A stretch of 64,000 nucleotides of DNA from Erythrobacter sp. (GCA_025698865.1 JAILWQ010000005.1:79501-143500), one strand, 5' to 3'; counted from the stretch's first letter, positions 49,349-57,497 are shown. The notes: generated by a model from the letters alone, not told the origin. Numbers and translations: made by a program.

Positions 49349-50071
49349 ATGGACGACAGAACCAACACCACTTTCGGCTGGATCCTCGGCGCGGGCATCG
49401 TCGCCCTCGGCGCGTCGATCGCATCGGGCATGGTGTTCCACGCCGACAAGCCTGAAATGCCGGAAAAGCCGGGCTATTTCGTGGATGCGCCGGAAGAGGG
49501 CGCCGAGGAAGCCGGCCCCGATCTCGGCACGCTGCTCGCCAGCGCCGACGCCACGGCAGGCGAGGCGGTCTTTGCCAAGTGCACCGCGTGCCACACGATC
49601 GACCAAGGCGGCGCCAACGGCATCGGCCCGAACCTCTACGGCGTGTTCGGCAAGACGATCGGCGCCCACGCGGCGGGCTTCGCCTATTCCAGCGCCCTTT
49701 CCGAGCATGGCGGCCAGTGGACCTGGGAAACCATGAACGAGTGGCTCAAGAGCCCGCGCGCCTTCGCCAGCGGCACCAAGATGAGCTTCGCCGGCCTTTC
49801 GAGCCCGGAAGATCGCGCCAACGTGATGGAATTCATCGCTGCCCATGGCGGCGCTCCGGCCAAGCCCGCGCCCGCCGCGCCCGAAGCGGCCGAGGGTGAA
49901 GAGGGTGCCGAGGGCGAGGCGGTCGACGGCGCGGGCGAAGGTCCCGGCGCGGTGGAGGGCGCGCCTGCAAGTGCTCCGGTCGCGGCAGGTGCCATGGGCG
50001 CCGACCAGCCGGTGCCCTCGGAAGGCGGCGGCGCGACCCGCAACGCCGGCCCGGCCAAGCCCGGCAGCTGA
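49349..50071 (+). CDS. Membrane-anchored cytochrome c (class I) with disordered tail
   Basis: The 240-residue product has an uncleaved-type N-terminal helix (TFGWILGAGIVALGASIASG). A single class I haem domain (about 60-155) has the CTACH haem site at 78-82, a GIGPNLYGVFGK segment and the probable axial Met in GTKMSFAGL. The last ~85 residues are Ala/Glu/Gly/Pro-rich and likely disordered. It resembles the membrane-bound CycM type that carries electrons to oxidases in alphaproteobacteria. It is divergent from pheA. Confidence 0.92.
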   Translation: MDDRTNTTFGWILGAGIVALGASIASGMVFHADKPEMPEKPGYFVDAPEEGAEEAGPDLGTLLASADATAGEAVFAKCTACHTIDQGGANGIGPNLYGVFGKTIGAHAAGFAYSSALSEHGGQWTWETMNEWLKSPRAFASGTKMSFAGLSSPEDRANVMEFIAAHGGAPAKPAPAAPEAAEGEEGAEGEAVDGAGEGPGAVEGAPASAPVAAGAMGADQPVPSEGGGATRNAGPAKPGS

Positions 50072-50087
50072 TCCGATCTTCCTTTGA

Positions 50088-50114
50088 GGGGCGCGTGTTA
50101 TTCGCCCCCTTTCT
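50088..50114 (+). terminator. Probable terminator after the cytochrome c gene
   Basis: GGGGCG (50088-50093) pairs with CGCCCC (50103-50108) across a 9-nt loop, followed by CTTTCT. The stem is short and the tract imperfect. The following 70 bp contain several GCGCG-rich repeats before the convergent rlmE stop. Confidence 0.45.
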
Positions 50115-50184
50115 GCAAGAGGTGCCTTGGTCGCGCGCTTTCTTGGGAAGCCCGTCAGTCGCGCGCGTTCTTTTGAAAGGCGCG

Positions 50185-50850
50185 TCAGGCGCGCCCCTTG
50201 AACCCCTTCGCGATGACATACCATTCGGACGAGCCCTTGCGGCTCGCCGGTGGCTTGGCGTGCTTCACGCTCGCGAAATGCGACTTGAGCAACTTGAGCA
50301 GTTCGGTGTCGGTCCCCCCGGCCAGCACCTTGGCGACGAAGGTCCCGCCCTTCGCCAGCGTCTCGATCGCGAACCACGCCCCCGCCTCGACGAGGCCCAT
50401 GGTGCGCAGGTGATCGGTCTGCTTGTGGCCGACCGTGTTCGCCGCCATGTCGCTCATCACCAGATCGGGGGGGCCGTCCAGTGCTGCCTCCAACTGCGCC
50501 GGCGCCTCGTCCGCCATGAAGTCCATCTCGAAGATGGTCACCCCCTCGATCGGTTCGGTGGGCAGGAGATCGATGCCGACCACGGAAGCGCGCGGCGCCT
50601 TCTTGCGCACCACCTGGCTCCACCCGCCCGGGGCGATGCCGAGATCGACCACCCGCTGCACGCCCTGGAGAAGGTGGAACTTCTCGTCGAGTTCGATCAG
50701 CTTGTAGGCCGCGCGGCTGCGATAGCCGTCAGCCTTGGCCTGTTTCACGTAAGGATCGTTGAGCTGGCGTTCGAGCCAGCGGGTCGAGGAGGCGCTGCGC
50801 TTCCTCGCCGTCTTCACCCGCTTGTCCGGGTTCTTGCCTGAGCGCGTCAT
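50185..50850 (-). CDS. rlmE: 23S rRNA (uridine 2552-2'-O) methyltransferase RlmE
   Basis: RlmE (FtsJ/RrmJ) 2'-O-methylates U2552 of 23S rRNA late in large-subunit assembly. The 221-residue protein has a basic N-terminal part, YRSRAAYKLIELDEKF with the first catalytic Lys, the SAM site VVDLGIAPGGWSQ, DLVMSDMAANTVG with the catalytic Asp, and GTFVAKVLAGG with the second Lys. Its ATG directly abuts the stop of the Ppx/GppA gene, so they are co-transcribed. Confidence 0.96.
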   Translation of the reverse strand: MTRSGKNPDKRVKTARKRSASSTRWLERQLNDPYVKQAKADGYRSRAAYKLIELDEKFHLLQGVQRVVDLGIAPGGWSQVVRKKAPRASVVGIDLLPTEPIEGVTIFEMDFMADEAPAQLEAALDGPPDLVMSDMAANTVGHKQTDHLRTMGLVEAGAWFAIETLAKGGTFVAKVLAGGTDTELLKLLKSHFASVKHAKPPASRKGSSEWYVIAKGFKGRA

Positions 50851-52065
50851 CTAGAGGCTGCCTCCGCGCTGTCGGGCGAGCGAGGCGCGCCCTTCCTCGC
50901 CCTGCACGTCGGCGGCGATCAGGCTGCGCAATATCCCTTCGCGAATGCCGCGATCGGCGACGCCGAGCTTGGGCGCGGGCCACAGATCCATGATCGATTC
51001 GAGGATCGCGCAGCCCGCCACCACCAGATTGGCGCGATCGTCGCCGATGCAGGGCACGCTGCGCCGCTCGCGCTCGCTGATGGTCGAGAGGCGGCGGCAG
51101 ATGTCGCGCATCGAATCGGACGGGACGATCAGCCCGTCGACCGCCTGCCGGTCGTATTGCGGCAGTTCGAGATGGAGGCTGGCGAGCGTCGTCACTGTGC
51201 CGCTGGTGCCCAGGAGGCGGATGGTCTCGGCTTCCTCGGCCGCCGGACGCACCCGCTCGGCAAAGGAGGCGAAGCTCTCGTCGACCAAGCGGCGCATCTC
51301 GGCATAGCGGCGGTTGCGCCCTTCCTGTGTCCCGTCGGGCGGGGGCACGCTGTCGGTCAGCGAGACGACGCCGAAGGGCACGCTCATCCAGTCGAGGATG
51401 CGCGGCACCGGGCCGCCGGGCTCGATCAGCACGAGTTCTGTCGACCCGCCGCCGATGTCGAAGATCACCGCCGGGCCGATCCCGCTTTCGAGCAGGATGT
51501 GGCAGCCGAGCACGGCCAGCCGCGCCTCTTCCTGCGCGGAGATGATGTCGAGCGCGATGCCCGTCTCCTCGCGCACGCGGGCGATGAAGTCGGGACCGTT
51601 GGAGGCTCGGCGGCAGGCTTCCGTCGCGACCGAGCGGGCGAGGTGCACGTTGCGCTTGCGCAGCTTCTCCGCGCAGATGTGCAGCGCGGCCATCGTGCGC
51701 TCCATCGCGGCGTCGGACAGCTTGCCGGTCGCTGCGAGATCCTCGCCGAGCTTCACCACCCGGCTGAAGGCGTCGATCACGGTGAAGTTCTCGCCCGAGG
51801 GGCGCGCGATCAGCAGACGGCAATTGTTGGTGCCGAGATCCAGCGCGGCATAGGCCTGCCGATGGCCGCGACCGTCCGTCCCGAAGCGGTGCGGCTGGTC
51901 GGACGTGGAAGCGCGGATGCGCACCGCTGCCGATGCGGATCGTGCCGGATCCTTCCGGTCGGGCTGGGAGGGACGCCTGTAGCGAAAATCGGCTACCGTG
52001 GCGGACGTCTTGCCCCTCTTGCTGCCAGCCCCCTTGTTCAAGTCCGGCGGAGGGTTGTCCGCCAT
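50851..52065 (-). CDS. Ppx/GppA-family phosphatase
   Basis: The family hydrolyses polyphosphate or pppGpp with an actin-like ATPase fold. The 404-residue protein has a basic, disordered N-terminal leader of about 68 residues, then YAALDLGTNNCRLLIARP (phosphate 1), a segment with ATEACRRASNG, IFDIGGGSTELVLIE (phosphate 2) and LGTSGTVTTLASLHL. The size corresponds to the short form without the C-terminal HD domain. The choice between exopolyphosphatase and guanosine pentaphosphatase cannot be made. rlmE follows without a gap. Confidence 0.92.
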   Translation of the reverse strand: MADNPPPDLNKGAGSKRGKTSATVADFRYRRPSQPDRKDPARSASAAVRIRASTSDQPHRFGTDGRGHRQAYAALDLGTNNCRLLIARPSGENFTVIDAFSRVVKLGEDLAATGKLSDAAMERTMAALHICAEKLRKRNVHLARSVATEACRRASNGPDFIARVREETGIALDIISAQEEARLAVLGCHILLESGIGPAVIFDIGGGSTELVLIEPGGPVPRILDWMSVPFGVVSLTDSVPPPDGTQEGRNRRYAEMRRLVDESFASFAERVRPAAEEAETIRLLGTSGTVTTLASLHLELPQYDRQAVDGLIVPSDSMRDICRRLSTISERERRSVPCIGDDRANLVVAGCAILESIMDLWPAPKLGVADRGIREGILRSLIAADVQGEEGRASLARQRGGSL

Positions 52066-52272
52066 TGCGTGCAGTCTTTCTTTTATCCTCCCGCGTGCCG
52101 CAGACCGGCGCGCGGGGACCTGACACCAATGCTAGTGGGGAAAGGGGCGCACGGCAAGGCCCGGCCTGCGGCGGGCGCCGCACACGCCCTTGACCTTGCG
52201 GATCGCGCGAATTAGATGGCCGCTCCTTCGCGCGACGCACCTCCGCGGTGCGCCCGGCGTCGAAGCGAATGA

Positions 52273-52346
52273 TGCCCCGTCGTCTAAAGGTAAGACTACG
52301 GACTCTGACTCCGTCAATCGAGGTTCGAATCCTCGCGGGGCATCCA
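52273..52346 (+). tRNA. tRNA-Gln (anticodon CTG)
   Basis: The cloverleaf is complete: acceptor TGCCCCG/CGGGGCA, D stem GTCT/AGAC, anticodon stem ACGGA/TCCGT with loop CTCTGAC (anticodon CTG), T arm CGAGG-TTCGAAT-CCTCG, discriminator T and an encoded CCA, 74 nt in all. Its 3' end (52331-52346) is duplicated at 63218-63233 and serves as the integration site of the downstream element; the gene itself is intact. Confidence 0.97.
52331..52346. repeat. attL: 16-bp direct repeat in tRNA-Gln 3' end
   Basis: CCTCGCGGGGCATCCA covers the T-stem 3' strand, acceptor 3' strand and CCA of tRNA-Gln and recurs exactly at 63218-63233. This is the expected target for a tyrosine integrase. Confidence 0.92.
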
Positions 52347-52391
52347 CTTAGCAGTCATTTTCCCAATACTCCCTATGGGTTAGTGTTGATC

Positions 52392-52422
52392 GGTGTCTAA
52401 CTATTCGACCGGGTTAGACACC
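52392..52422. repeat. Inverted GTTAGACACC sites at the integrase end (probable arm-type sites)
   Basis: GGTGTCTAAC (52392-52401) and GTTAGACACC (52413-52422) form a perfect 10-bp inverted repeat spanning the integrase stop codon. The core GGTTAGAC also appears twice at the other end of the element (63122 and 63174), which suggests integrase or excisionase arm sites and not a terminator; there is no T-tract. Confidence 0.6.
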
Positions 52423-53438
52423 CCGTAGGCTTTCTGCATGGCGCTATCCGCCCTTTCTGCATTGCCCGAATCGCCAGCATAGCGCCGGTATTCGCGCACG
52501 GTTTTGTGCCCGGTGATGGCCATGCCTTCCTCGTCCGAGCAGTTTGCGTCTCTGAGCCGTCGAGCAGCAGCTTTGCGCAGGCCGTGAGCTGAGCAGTGCG
52601 GCAGGCCAGCGGCGATGCAGGCGCGCTTCACCATGTTGTAGAAGCCCTTGGCGGTGAACGCCTTGCCGCGGTTGTTTTCGAGCACCAGCACGTCGCCAAT
52701 CGGCCCGGCTTCCAGCGCAGCGCGCAGAGGCTCGACAACAGGCACGTCGATCGCGTTGGAGGTCTTCGATTGCTTCAGGCGGATACGGCCGCCCGCGATG
52801 GCGCTGTGCGTCAGATAGCGAACGTCGCCGCTTCGCTGAGCGCCATAGAGGAGCAGGGCAAAGGCCAGCCGTGGTTTCGTTCCCAGCGGGTGCTTCGCTT
52901 CGAATTGCGCCAGCTCGTCCTCAGTCCAGCGATGGTAGCCTTCGCTCTCTGCCTTGGGCGGTCGGGTATCCTTCACCGGATCGAACGTGCCAGGCACGAT
53001 CCTTTCGCGCCGAGCCACCGTAAAAAGCTGAGCGAGGAGCTTGCGAAGGCGTGACGCCGCGTGCGGTTTATGGCGCATCGCATTCATCACGCGCTGAATC
53101 CGCTTCGCGTCGAAGGCCCGCATCGGATCGTTGCCGAACTTGGCACGGAACCGCTCCAGAACGCCGCGATAGACCAACTGGGTTGCTGGTCGCAGATCGA
53201 GGAAGGCGGAATCGCTGTAGTAGCGCGCAATCACGTCTGAGACGCTGCCGGGGGCGATCCTGTCCGTTCCGATCGAAGGCTTCTCCTGCTCCAGGCACGC
53301 CGCGTATTCGCGCTCGAAAGCCTTCGTGCCGAAGGGCGCCTTGAAATAGTGGGCAGGGTAGCCCTTGCGGCGGAAGCGATACCGCACCTTGCCGTGCCGA
53401 TCGCGAAAGCTGGTGACGTATTCAGGCTTGCGGATCAT
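52401..53438 (-). CDS. Tyrosine-type site-specific integrase
   Basis: The enzyme would integrate and excise the element at the tRNA-Gln 3' end. The ~345-residue protein has an N-terminal SAM-like core-binding part (SVSDVIARYYSDSAFLDLRP) and a catalytic domain with the first Arg in YGAQRSGDVRYL, the His-x-x-Arg box in CSAHGLRKAAARRL, and GHKTVREYRRYAGD with the second His and the nucleophile Tyr. I choose the ATG at 53436-53438, which overlaps the stop of the preceding small gene (ATGA); a start four codons upstream is also open. Its stop is 55 bp from attL. Confidence 0.95.
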   Translation of the reverse strand: MIRKPEYVTSFRDRHGKVRYRFRRKGYPAHYFKAPFGTKAFEREYAACLEQEKPSIGTDRIAPGSVSDVIARYYSDSAFLDLRPATQLVYRGVLERFRAKFGNDPMRAFDAKRIQRVMNAMRHKPHAASRLRKLLAQLFTVARRERIVPGTFDPVKDTRPPKAESEGYHRWTEDELAQFEAKHPLGTKPRLAFALLLYGAQRSGDVRYLTHSAIAGGRIRLKQSKTSNAIDVPVVEPLRAALEAGPIGDVLVLENNRGKAFTAKGFYNMVKRACIAAGLPHCSAHGLRKAAARRLRDANCSDEEGMAITGHKTVREYRRYAGDSGNAERADSAMQKAYGVSNPVE

Positions 53439-53632
53439 GACGCCGCCCAATCGTCGAGCCGATCGTCGAGGTCATCATTGCTAGATGCCACCTGTTCCCG
53501 TTGTCGGGTCATAGTGAAGGTGAAGCCGCCAAGCGGATCGACGCGCCCCTTGATGACGACACCATGAGCCGCGACGGCAGTCGCCATCCGGTCCAGGTCG
53601 TCTTTCGAGATAAGGGCTTTGCGTCCGGCCAT
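53435..53632 (-). CDS. Small element protein coupled to the integrase
   Basis: The function is unknown. The 65-residue product (MAGRKALISKDDLDRMATAV ...) is charged, with an acidic C-terminal half (SSNDDLDDRLDDW). Its stop overlaps the integrase ATG (ATGA), so it is translated together with the integrase; excisionase-type accessory proteins often sit in this position, but no helix-turn-helix is evident. It starts 2 bp downstream of the preceding 204-residue gene. Confidence 0.65.
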   Translation of the reverse strand: MAGRKALISKDDLDRMATAVAAHGVVIKGRVDPLGGFTFTMTRQREQVASSNDDLDDRLDDWAAS

Positions 53633-53634
53633 GT

Positions 53635-54249
53635 TTAGGCAGCTTCAGAATCCACGTTGCGCAGCACCCGGCTTTCGACGCCGTTGCTCGACACCGCGTA
53701 CTGGACGATATTCCCGCCGATCCATACGCGGGGACCGAGAAGGGCTAGTTTGCCGGCCCCTTCCGAAGGCTCGGCAATCTGCGCGTCTATAACGCGGGCC
53801 ATGCTTTCGGGGGTAAAGCCATTCTGGACCGCAGCGACATAGGCCGGGGTCTGGTTTCCCGATGAGGTGTAGCTTTGCAGCTCAACCGGCTCGAATGGTG
53901 CGTAGCCAGGCCAAATTTGATCGCTGGCCACCATATGCAGAGCGGGACCGCCAATGTTGGAGGCGAGCAGCACCCTACCGCCGCCACCTGCCGAACAGTA
54001 AGCCCGCAATGCTTCGACAGCGGCCGATAGCAGGCTCGAGACATTGAAAGGCAATGCTCTTCCGATCGCGAGAGCTATCTCGTGCGGGTTCCCGCCGTGA
54101 CAGGACAACGTGCCCGCCGCCGGGAAGTTCAGTAGCTCGAAAACCTTCGTATCGAACCCGATGCAGTCTCCCGTCTCGCCGTGAAATACTGCCGTGTCGG
54201 CCCAGAGGTAAGCCGTAGAGCCGGTTACGCATCCGTTCTGTAATGTCAT
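53635..54249 (-). CDS. Unknown element protein (204 residues)
   Basis: The function is not recognised. The product begins MTLQNGCVTGSTAYLWADTA and continues with a pattern of short strands and Gly/Ala-rich helices reminiscent of Ntn-hydrolase-like proteins (AYLWADTAVF near the N-terminus, Gly-rich GGGGRVLLASNIGG in the middle). That resemblance is weak and is only a suggestion. It lies at the distal end of the head-gene run, between portal and integrase, and overlaps the longest reading of the upstream gene by 275 bp in another frame. Confidence 0.6.
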   Translation of the reverse strand: MTLQNGCVTGSTAYLWADTAVFHGETGDCIGFDTKVFELLNFPAAGTLSCHGGNPHEIALAIGRALPFNVSSLLSAAVEALRAYCSAGGGGRVLLASNIGGPALHMVASDQIWPGYAPFEPVELQSYTSSGNQTPAYVAAVQNGFTPESMARVIDAQIAEPSEGAGKLALLGPRVWIGGNIVQYAVSSNGVESRVLRNVDSEAA

Positions 54250-54424
54250 CGTCTTTCACTCTCTGAAAGCCTGCCAGAGCAGGATTGGAAGGGGGACTAG
54301 CAACGCTGGCCACCGTGGCTGTTGCCGTCGCTGAGAGGCCAAGCGCAGTTCCTACACCTGGCAGCGCGAAAGTCGCTGCGACCACGCCGGCGATCGTCGC
54401 CACCTTGCGAAGCGCGCCGCTCAT
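53975..54424 (-). CDS. Hydrophobic small element protein; 3' end uncertain
   Basis: The ATG at 54422-54424 overlaps the portal stop (ATGA), so translation here is likely. The first ~58 residues are plausible: MSGALRKVATIAGVVAATFA with a membrane-like segment (IAGVVAATFALPGVGTALG), then Ala/Thr/Ser-rich sequence to NPALAGFQ. Beyond that the frame runs 275 bp into the 204-residue gene and becomes Arg-rich, as out-of-frame sequence does. The real gene may be shorter, or the two may be joined by a frameshift. The N-terminus resembles small hydrophobic proteins in phage morphogenesis modules. Confidence 0.45.
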   Translation of the reverse strand: MSGALRKVATIAGVVAATFALPGVGTALGLSATATATVASVASPPSNPALAGFQRVKDDDITERMRNRLYGLPLGRHGSISRRDGRLHRVRYEGFRATELPGGGHVVLSRREPARDSSRDRKSIAFQCLEPAIGRCRSIAGLLFGRWRR

Positions 54425-55572
54425 TCGCTCGTCTCACGGCGCGGGTTCCAGCCTTCAGCCTGCCGAACCTCGTCAGCATCGAGCACGCCGGTTTCGAGCG
54501 CGATCTTGTGTGCGTTCCAGCGGGTTTCGGGATCTCCGCGCAGGAAGCCGCTGAGGTCCAGTTCCAGTTCGTACGGCGAGCCGGTCGGGAACAGCGAGCG
54601 GGAAAACTCCGCTTCGATCTTACGCGCCCAAGGGGCGAGGCAGAACGTCGCGAACCAGCGGCCCGCCGTCTCCGAATTGGTGAAGGTGTTGTGCGTGTAG
54701 TCGCCAATAATCGGCGGGGGCACCTGGAACAGCCGCGCGATTTCCTCCACGCCGAAGCGCCGGGTTTCTAGCAGCTCGGCATCCTCAGGCGAGATTTGCG
54801 CAGCCTTCCAAGTCAGCCCGCCATCAAGGATCAGTGCGCGGCCGGAATTGGCAGCGCCAGCGTGCTTCGCCTGGAACTGCTCGCGAAGGGCCGTCCGCTG
54901 CTCCGCCGTCATGGAGCCGGGGTGCTCGATGACGCCCGAAGGGTTCGCACCGTTGGCGAGGAACTGGCGAGCGTGACGGTTGGCAAGGTCAACCCCGGTC
55001 ACAGTGTCCGCCGATCGGGAAAGGCGAGATACGCCGATCTTGCCGTCATTCGTGCGGTCGCGAAGGTGGATGGCTTCGCCTTGCAGCAGGCGATGGGAAT
55101 TGCCCCTGCCGTCCGATACGTCATAGGCCAGCCGTCCGCTCGACAGCTCCTGCACCGTCACCATCCCCCAGGGGTGATAGGCGAGGCCGGAAATCTGCCC
55201 GTTACCGGCACGCTCGATTTCGAGCAGGCCGTTGCCGGTCAGCAGCGTGTCGGCCACCAGGTGTTCGATACCGTCGCACCACGTCATCGCGGGATTAAAG
55301 CCGTAGCGGATCAGCCGGGAGAGCGGGTGCGAGGTGTATTCCAGTCGGTTGTCGCCTTCCCAGCGGTAAACCCGCGCCGGAACATAGGCGAGCGCCGTGG
55401 CGATCGAGGACGTGCAAGCGAGCACAGTCGAAAGGTTTTCCGCTGCGCGTGCGCTCAGGCCGGAATAATAGCCCGTCATCGGTGCCAATGCCTGCCAGCT
55501 CGGATCGAGCGGGGACGTGTCGGACCGGCGTTCAAGGCCTAACCGGTGCAGGGTGCGGTCGATCAGGCCCAT
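54421..55572 (-). CDS. HK97-family phage portal protein
   Basis: The portal forms the dodecameric DNA channel of the procapsid and docks terminase. The 383-residue protein has the family course: N-terminal LSARAAENLSTVLACTSSIA, the segment PLSRLIRYGFNPAMT, DTLLTGNGLLEIER, then the conserved wing and stem with GVEEIARLFQVPPPIIGDY and TFTNSETAGRWF. The length fits HK97-type portals. Its 5' end overlaps the protease gene by 10 bp and its stop overlaps the next ATG. In transcription order it follows capsid and protease, the reverse of the common order. Confidence 0.93.
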   Translation of the reverse strand: MGLIDRTLHRLGLERRSDTSPLDPSWQALAPMTGYYSGLSARAAENLSTVLACTSSIATALAYVPARVYRWEGDNRLEYTSHPLSRLIRYGFNPAMTWCDGIEHLVADTLLTGNGLLEIERAGNGQISGLAYHPWGMVTVQELSSGRLAYDVSDGRGNSHRLLQGEAIHLRDRTNDGKIGVSRLSRSADTVTGVDLANRHARQFLANGANPSGVIEHPGSMTAEQRTALREQFQAKHAGAANSGRALILDGGLTWKAAQISPEDAELLETRRFGVEEIARLFQVPPPIIGDYTHNTFTNSETAGRWFATFCLAPWARKIEAEFSRSLFPTGSPYELELDLSGFLRGDPETRWNAHKIALETGVLDADEVRQAEGWNPRRETSE

Positions 55573-56105
55573 TGCCGCGCCTCCGCCAGCCTGATAGCTC
55601 TAGCGCGTCTTGCGCGCCCTTCATGCGACCCGAGGGCGCGCAAGGCAATCTCGGTGCCATCATAGGCAGGCCATGCCGAGACAACGCTAATCTCGCGCAG
55701 GTCGATCGACCGAAGGGTGCGCGTGTCCCCGTCCCATTCCTCGCCGCCCTCAGGGACCAGGAAGCCGAACGACATTCCACCCAGGTCGCCCCTGGCGGCC
55801 AAAGCGAGCACGTCGCGGCCAGCCGCCGTGTCCGGCACGTCGAGCGTGAAAGCGAGGCCCTTGTCGTCCTCGCGAAGCTCCAGCGTGCCGGTGCGGGTCC
55901 GCCCCAAAACTTTGCCGGGATCATGGTCGAGCAGGGCCAGAATGTCGCCCGAAAGAGCATTCCGGAAAGCGCCCAAGGAAATACGCTCCCGGAATGCCCC
56001 AAGGTCCGCCGTGGCGGAAAAGGTGGCGGCATAGCCCTCCAGCCTGCGACCGCTCGATCGCAAGTCAGTGGCGAAGCGCCGCTCGAGGGTTGCCGCCGCG
56101 CCCAC
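55563..56105 (-). CDS. HK97-family prohead protease
   Basis: This serine protease matures the procapsid by removing the capsid delta domain. The 180-residue protein has ALLDHDPGKVLGRT with the catalytic His and GDLGGMSFGFLVPEGGEEW with the nucleophile Ser, then DLREISVVSAWPAYDGT, the usual family end of the catalytic domain. The start codon is GTG at 56103-56105, sharing its G with the TAG of the upstream 44-residue gene. It overlaps the portal gene by 10 bp. Confidence 0.93.
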   Translation of the reverse strand: MGAAATLERRFATDLRSSGRRLEGYAATFSATADLGAFRERISLGAFRNALSGDILALLDHDPGKVLGRTRTGTLELREDDKGLAFTLDVPDTAAGRDVLALAARGDLGGMSFGFLVPEGGEEWDGDTRTLRSIDLREISVVSAWPAYDGTEIALRALGSHEGRARRARAIRLAEARQWA

Positions 56106-56239
56106 TATTCGGGTGCCTTAGTCTTAAAGGTGACAGCACCTGCCTTCGTTACCGAAGGGTCGCCGTCGAGTTCGAAGCCAGCGCGGCGCAATGCCTTTAC
56201 CGCCCGGTCGATCTTGCGGGGGTCGAGCTTGTCAGCCAT
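56105..56239 (-). CDS. 44-residue element protein between capsid and protease
   Basis: This short gene encodes a 44-residue basic protein (MADKLDPRKIDRAVKALRRA ...) ending in KTKAPE. It is placed by context: its ATG shares bases with the capsid stop (TGATG) and its TAG shares the G with the protease GTG start (TAGTG), so it is probably translated by coupling. The N-terminal half is a likely amphipathic helix. The function is unknown; a role in head assembly is only suggested by position. Confidence 0.7.
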   Translation of the reverse strand: MADKLDPRKIDRAVKALRRAGFELDGDPSVTKAGAVTFKTKAPE

Positions 56240-57456
56240 CAGCCCGCCACCCCGGTTGCCGAGACGAACGAGGCAGGACGGCGCACGCCGAAGTCCACCG
56301 ACGCCATTGCGCGGATCAGGATGTTGCCCTTGCTGTAGGCGCTTTCCGCGAACGGATTGACGAGAATGTCGAGCTGCGACCAGATGCCGATCAGCAGGTC
56401 GGACCAGTCGCCATAGACAAGCCCGGCCTCGTCATTCCCCGCGCCCCGGTCGTTCGGTGCCTGATTGGTGAAATAGGCCGGTTCGCCGTGGAACGTCTCA
56501 GCCAGCGTGATCGCGTGGCCGTCCGCGTCCCGCAGCTTCATCGCCGTCGAGCGAACGCCGTTGGTCGAGAGGAAGGCCCGGCTGTCACCGATGTTCGTCA
56601 CGTCCGCCAGCGCGATCATGTTCGCCGCAGTGACGAAAAGATCGGTGTCGAACGGCACGGTCGGAATGTTCGGGTCATTGATGAGCCCGCGCGGCTCAGC
56701 GCCCACTCCGCTGCCGGCGATGGCGGCACGGTCGATTTCCAGCGCCACGTTCCGGCTCATCATCGAGCGCACCAGCCCCTCGACTTGAGGTGAGGACTGC
56801 AACAGCAGCTGCCGCGACAGTTCGGTGATGACACCGACGTGATGCGGGGTGAGGGTCAGGGAATCGAAGCTCGCGCCATCGGTCGGCAGCGCCTCGTCCT
56901 CGTTCACCCAGCCAACGTTCGGGCTGCCGGTTTCGCGCGGGATAACCACGTCGCCAGTCAGGCCGGTGAGCGTGGTCGCACCCAGGCGGGAAACGATCGC
57001 GGTGTTCGTGAGCGCCGAGACGAACAGGTCGGGCCGGAACGATTCCGGTGCCACGGCTGCCGCGTTGCCGGTCGTCAGGTCGGCCGCGCGCTTCTCGAAC
57101 AGTTCGGTCGCGACATAGACGCCCTTGGCAGGGCCACCGGCGCGCTCGGCAAGCATCGCCTGCTCGCGCTCGATCTTGGCACGATCGGCAACAGCCATGC
57201 CCGCGCCATAGCGCAGAGTTTCGATCAGGCTCTGATTGCGCAGCTCGGCATATTCGCCGCCGTCGCGCGTGGTGAGCGGGGTTCCGGTTTCGGCTCGCTC
57301 GGCCGCGTCGATCTTCTTCTGGCGGTCCAGCTTCGCGTCGATCGCGCGCAGTTCGGTTTCCGCCGTCTGGAAAGCCGTGTCGTCATCGGAAGTGTGAGCC
57401 GCATTCATGCGGTCCACAATGGCCGCCCGCTGCTCCATAAGGTCCGCAGTCTTCAT
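56239..57456 (-). CDS. HK97-family major capsid protein
   Basis: The 405-residue protein forms the icosahedral shell. An N-terminal helical, coiled-coil-like delta domain (about 1-95, starting MKTADLMEQRAAIVDRMNAA) would be cut off by the prohead protease. The HK97 fold follows, with the typical VVIPRETGSPNVGWVNEDEA, SFDSLTLTPHHVGVITELSRQ and AIAGSGVGAEPRGLIN. The ATG at 57454-57456 has AAGGA upstream; the open frame extends to 57558 without conservation. It is the first gene of a coupled run capsid, 44-residue protein, protease, portal. Confidence 0.95.
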   Translation of the reverse strand: MKTADLMEQRAAIVDRMNAAHTSDDDTAFQTAETELRAIDAKLDRQKKIDAAERAETGTPLTTRDGGEYAELRNQSLIETLRYGAGMAVADRAKIEREQAMLAERAGGPAKGVYVATELFEKRAADLTTGNAAAVAPESFRPDLFVSALTNTAIVSRLGATTLTGLTGDVVIPRETGSPNVGWVNEDEALPTDGASFDSLTLTPHHVGVITELSRQLLLQSSPQVEGLVRSMMSRNVALEIDRAAIAGSGVGAEPRGLINDPNIPTVPFDTDLFVTAANMIALADVTNIGDSRAFLSTNGVRSTAMKLRDADGHAITLAETFHGEPAYFTNQAPNDRGAGNDEAGLVYGDWSDLLIGIWSQLDILVNPFAESAYSKGNILIRAMASVDFGVRRPASFVSATGVAG

Positions 57457-57477
57457 TCGGTAAGTCCTTCTATCGGG

Positions 57478-57497
57478 CCGGGGCACCATGCCCCGGC
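57478..57497 (-). other. Stem-loop in the capsid mRNA leader
   Basis: GGGGCA and TGCCCC pair around a 3-nt loop, extended by outer CCGG pairing with one bulged G, 22 bp upstream of the capsid ATG. There is no T-tract, so it is more likely an mRNA-stabilising or processing hairpin than a terminator. Confidence 0.4.

Noticed and set aside
52392..52422. Intrinsic terminator for the integrase
   Set aside because: The inverted repeat overlaps the coding end and lacks a T-tract; its octamer recurs near attR, so arm-type sites fit better.
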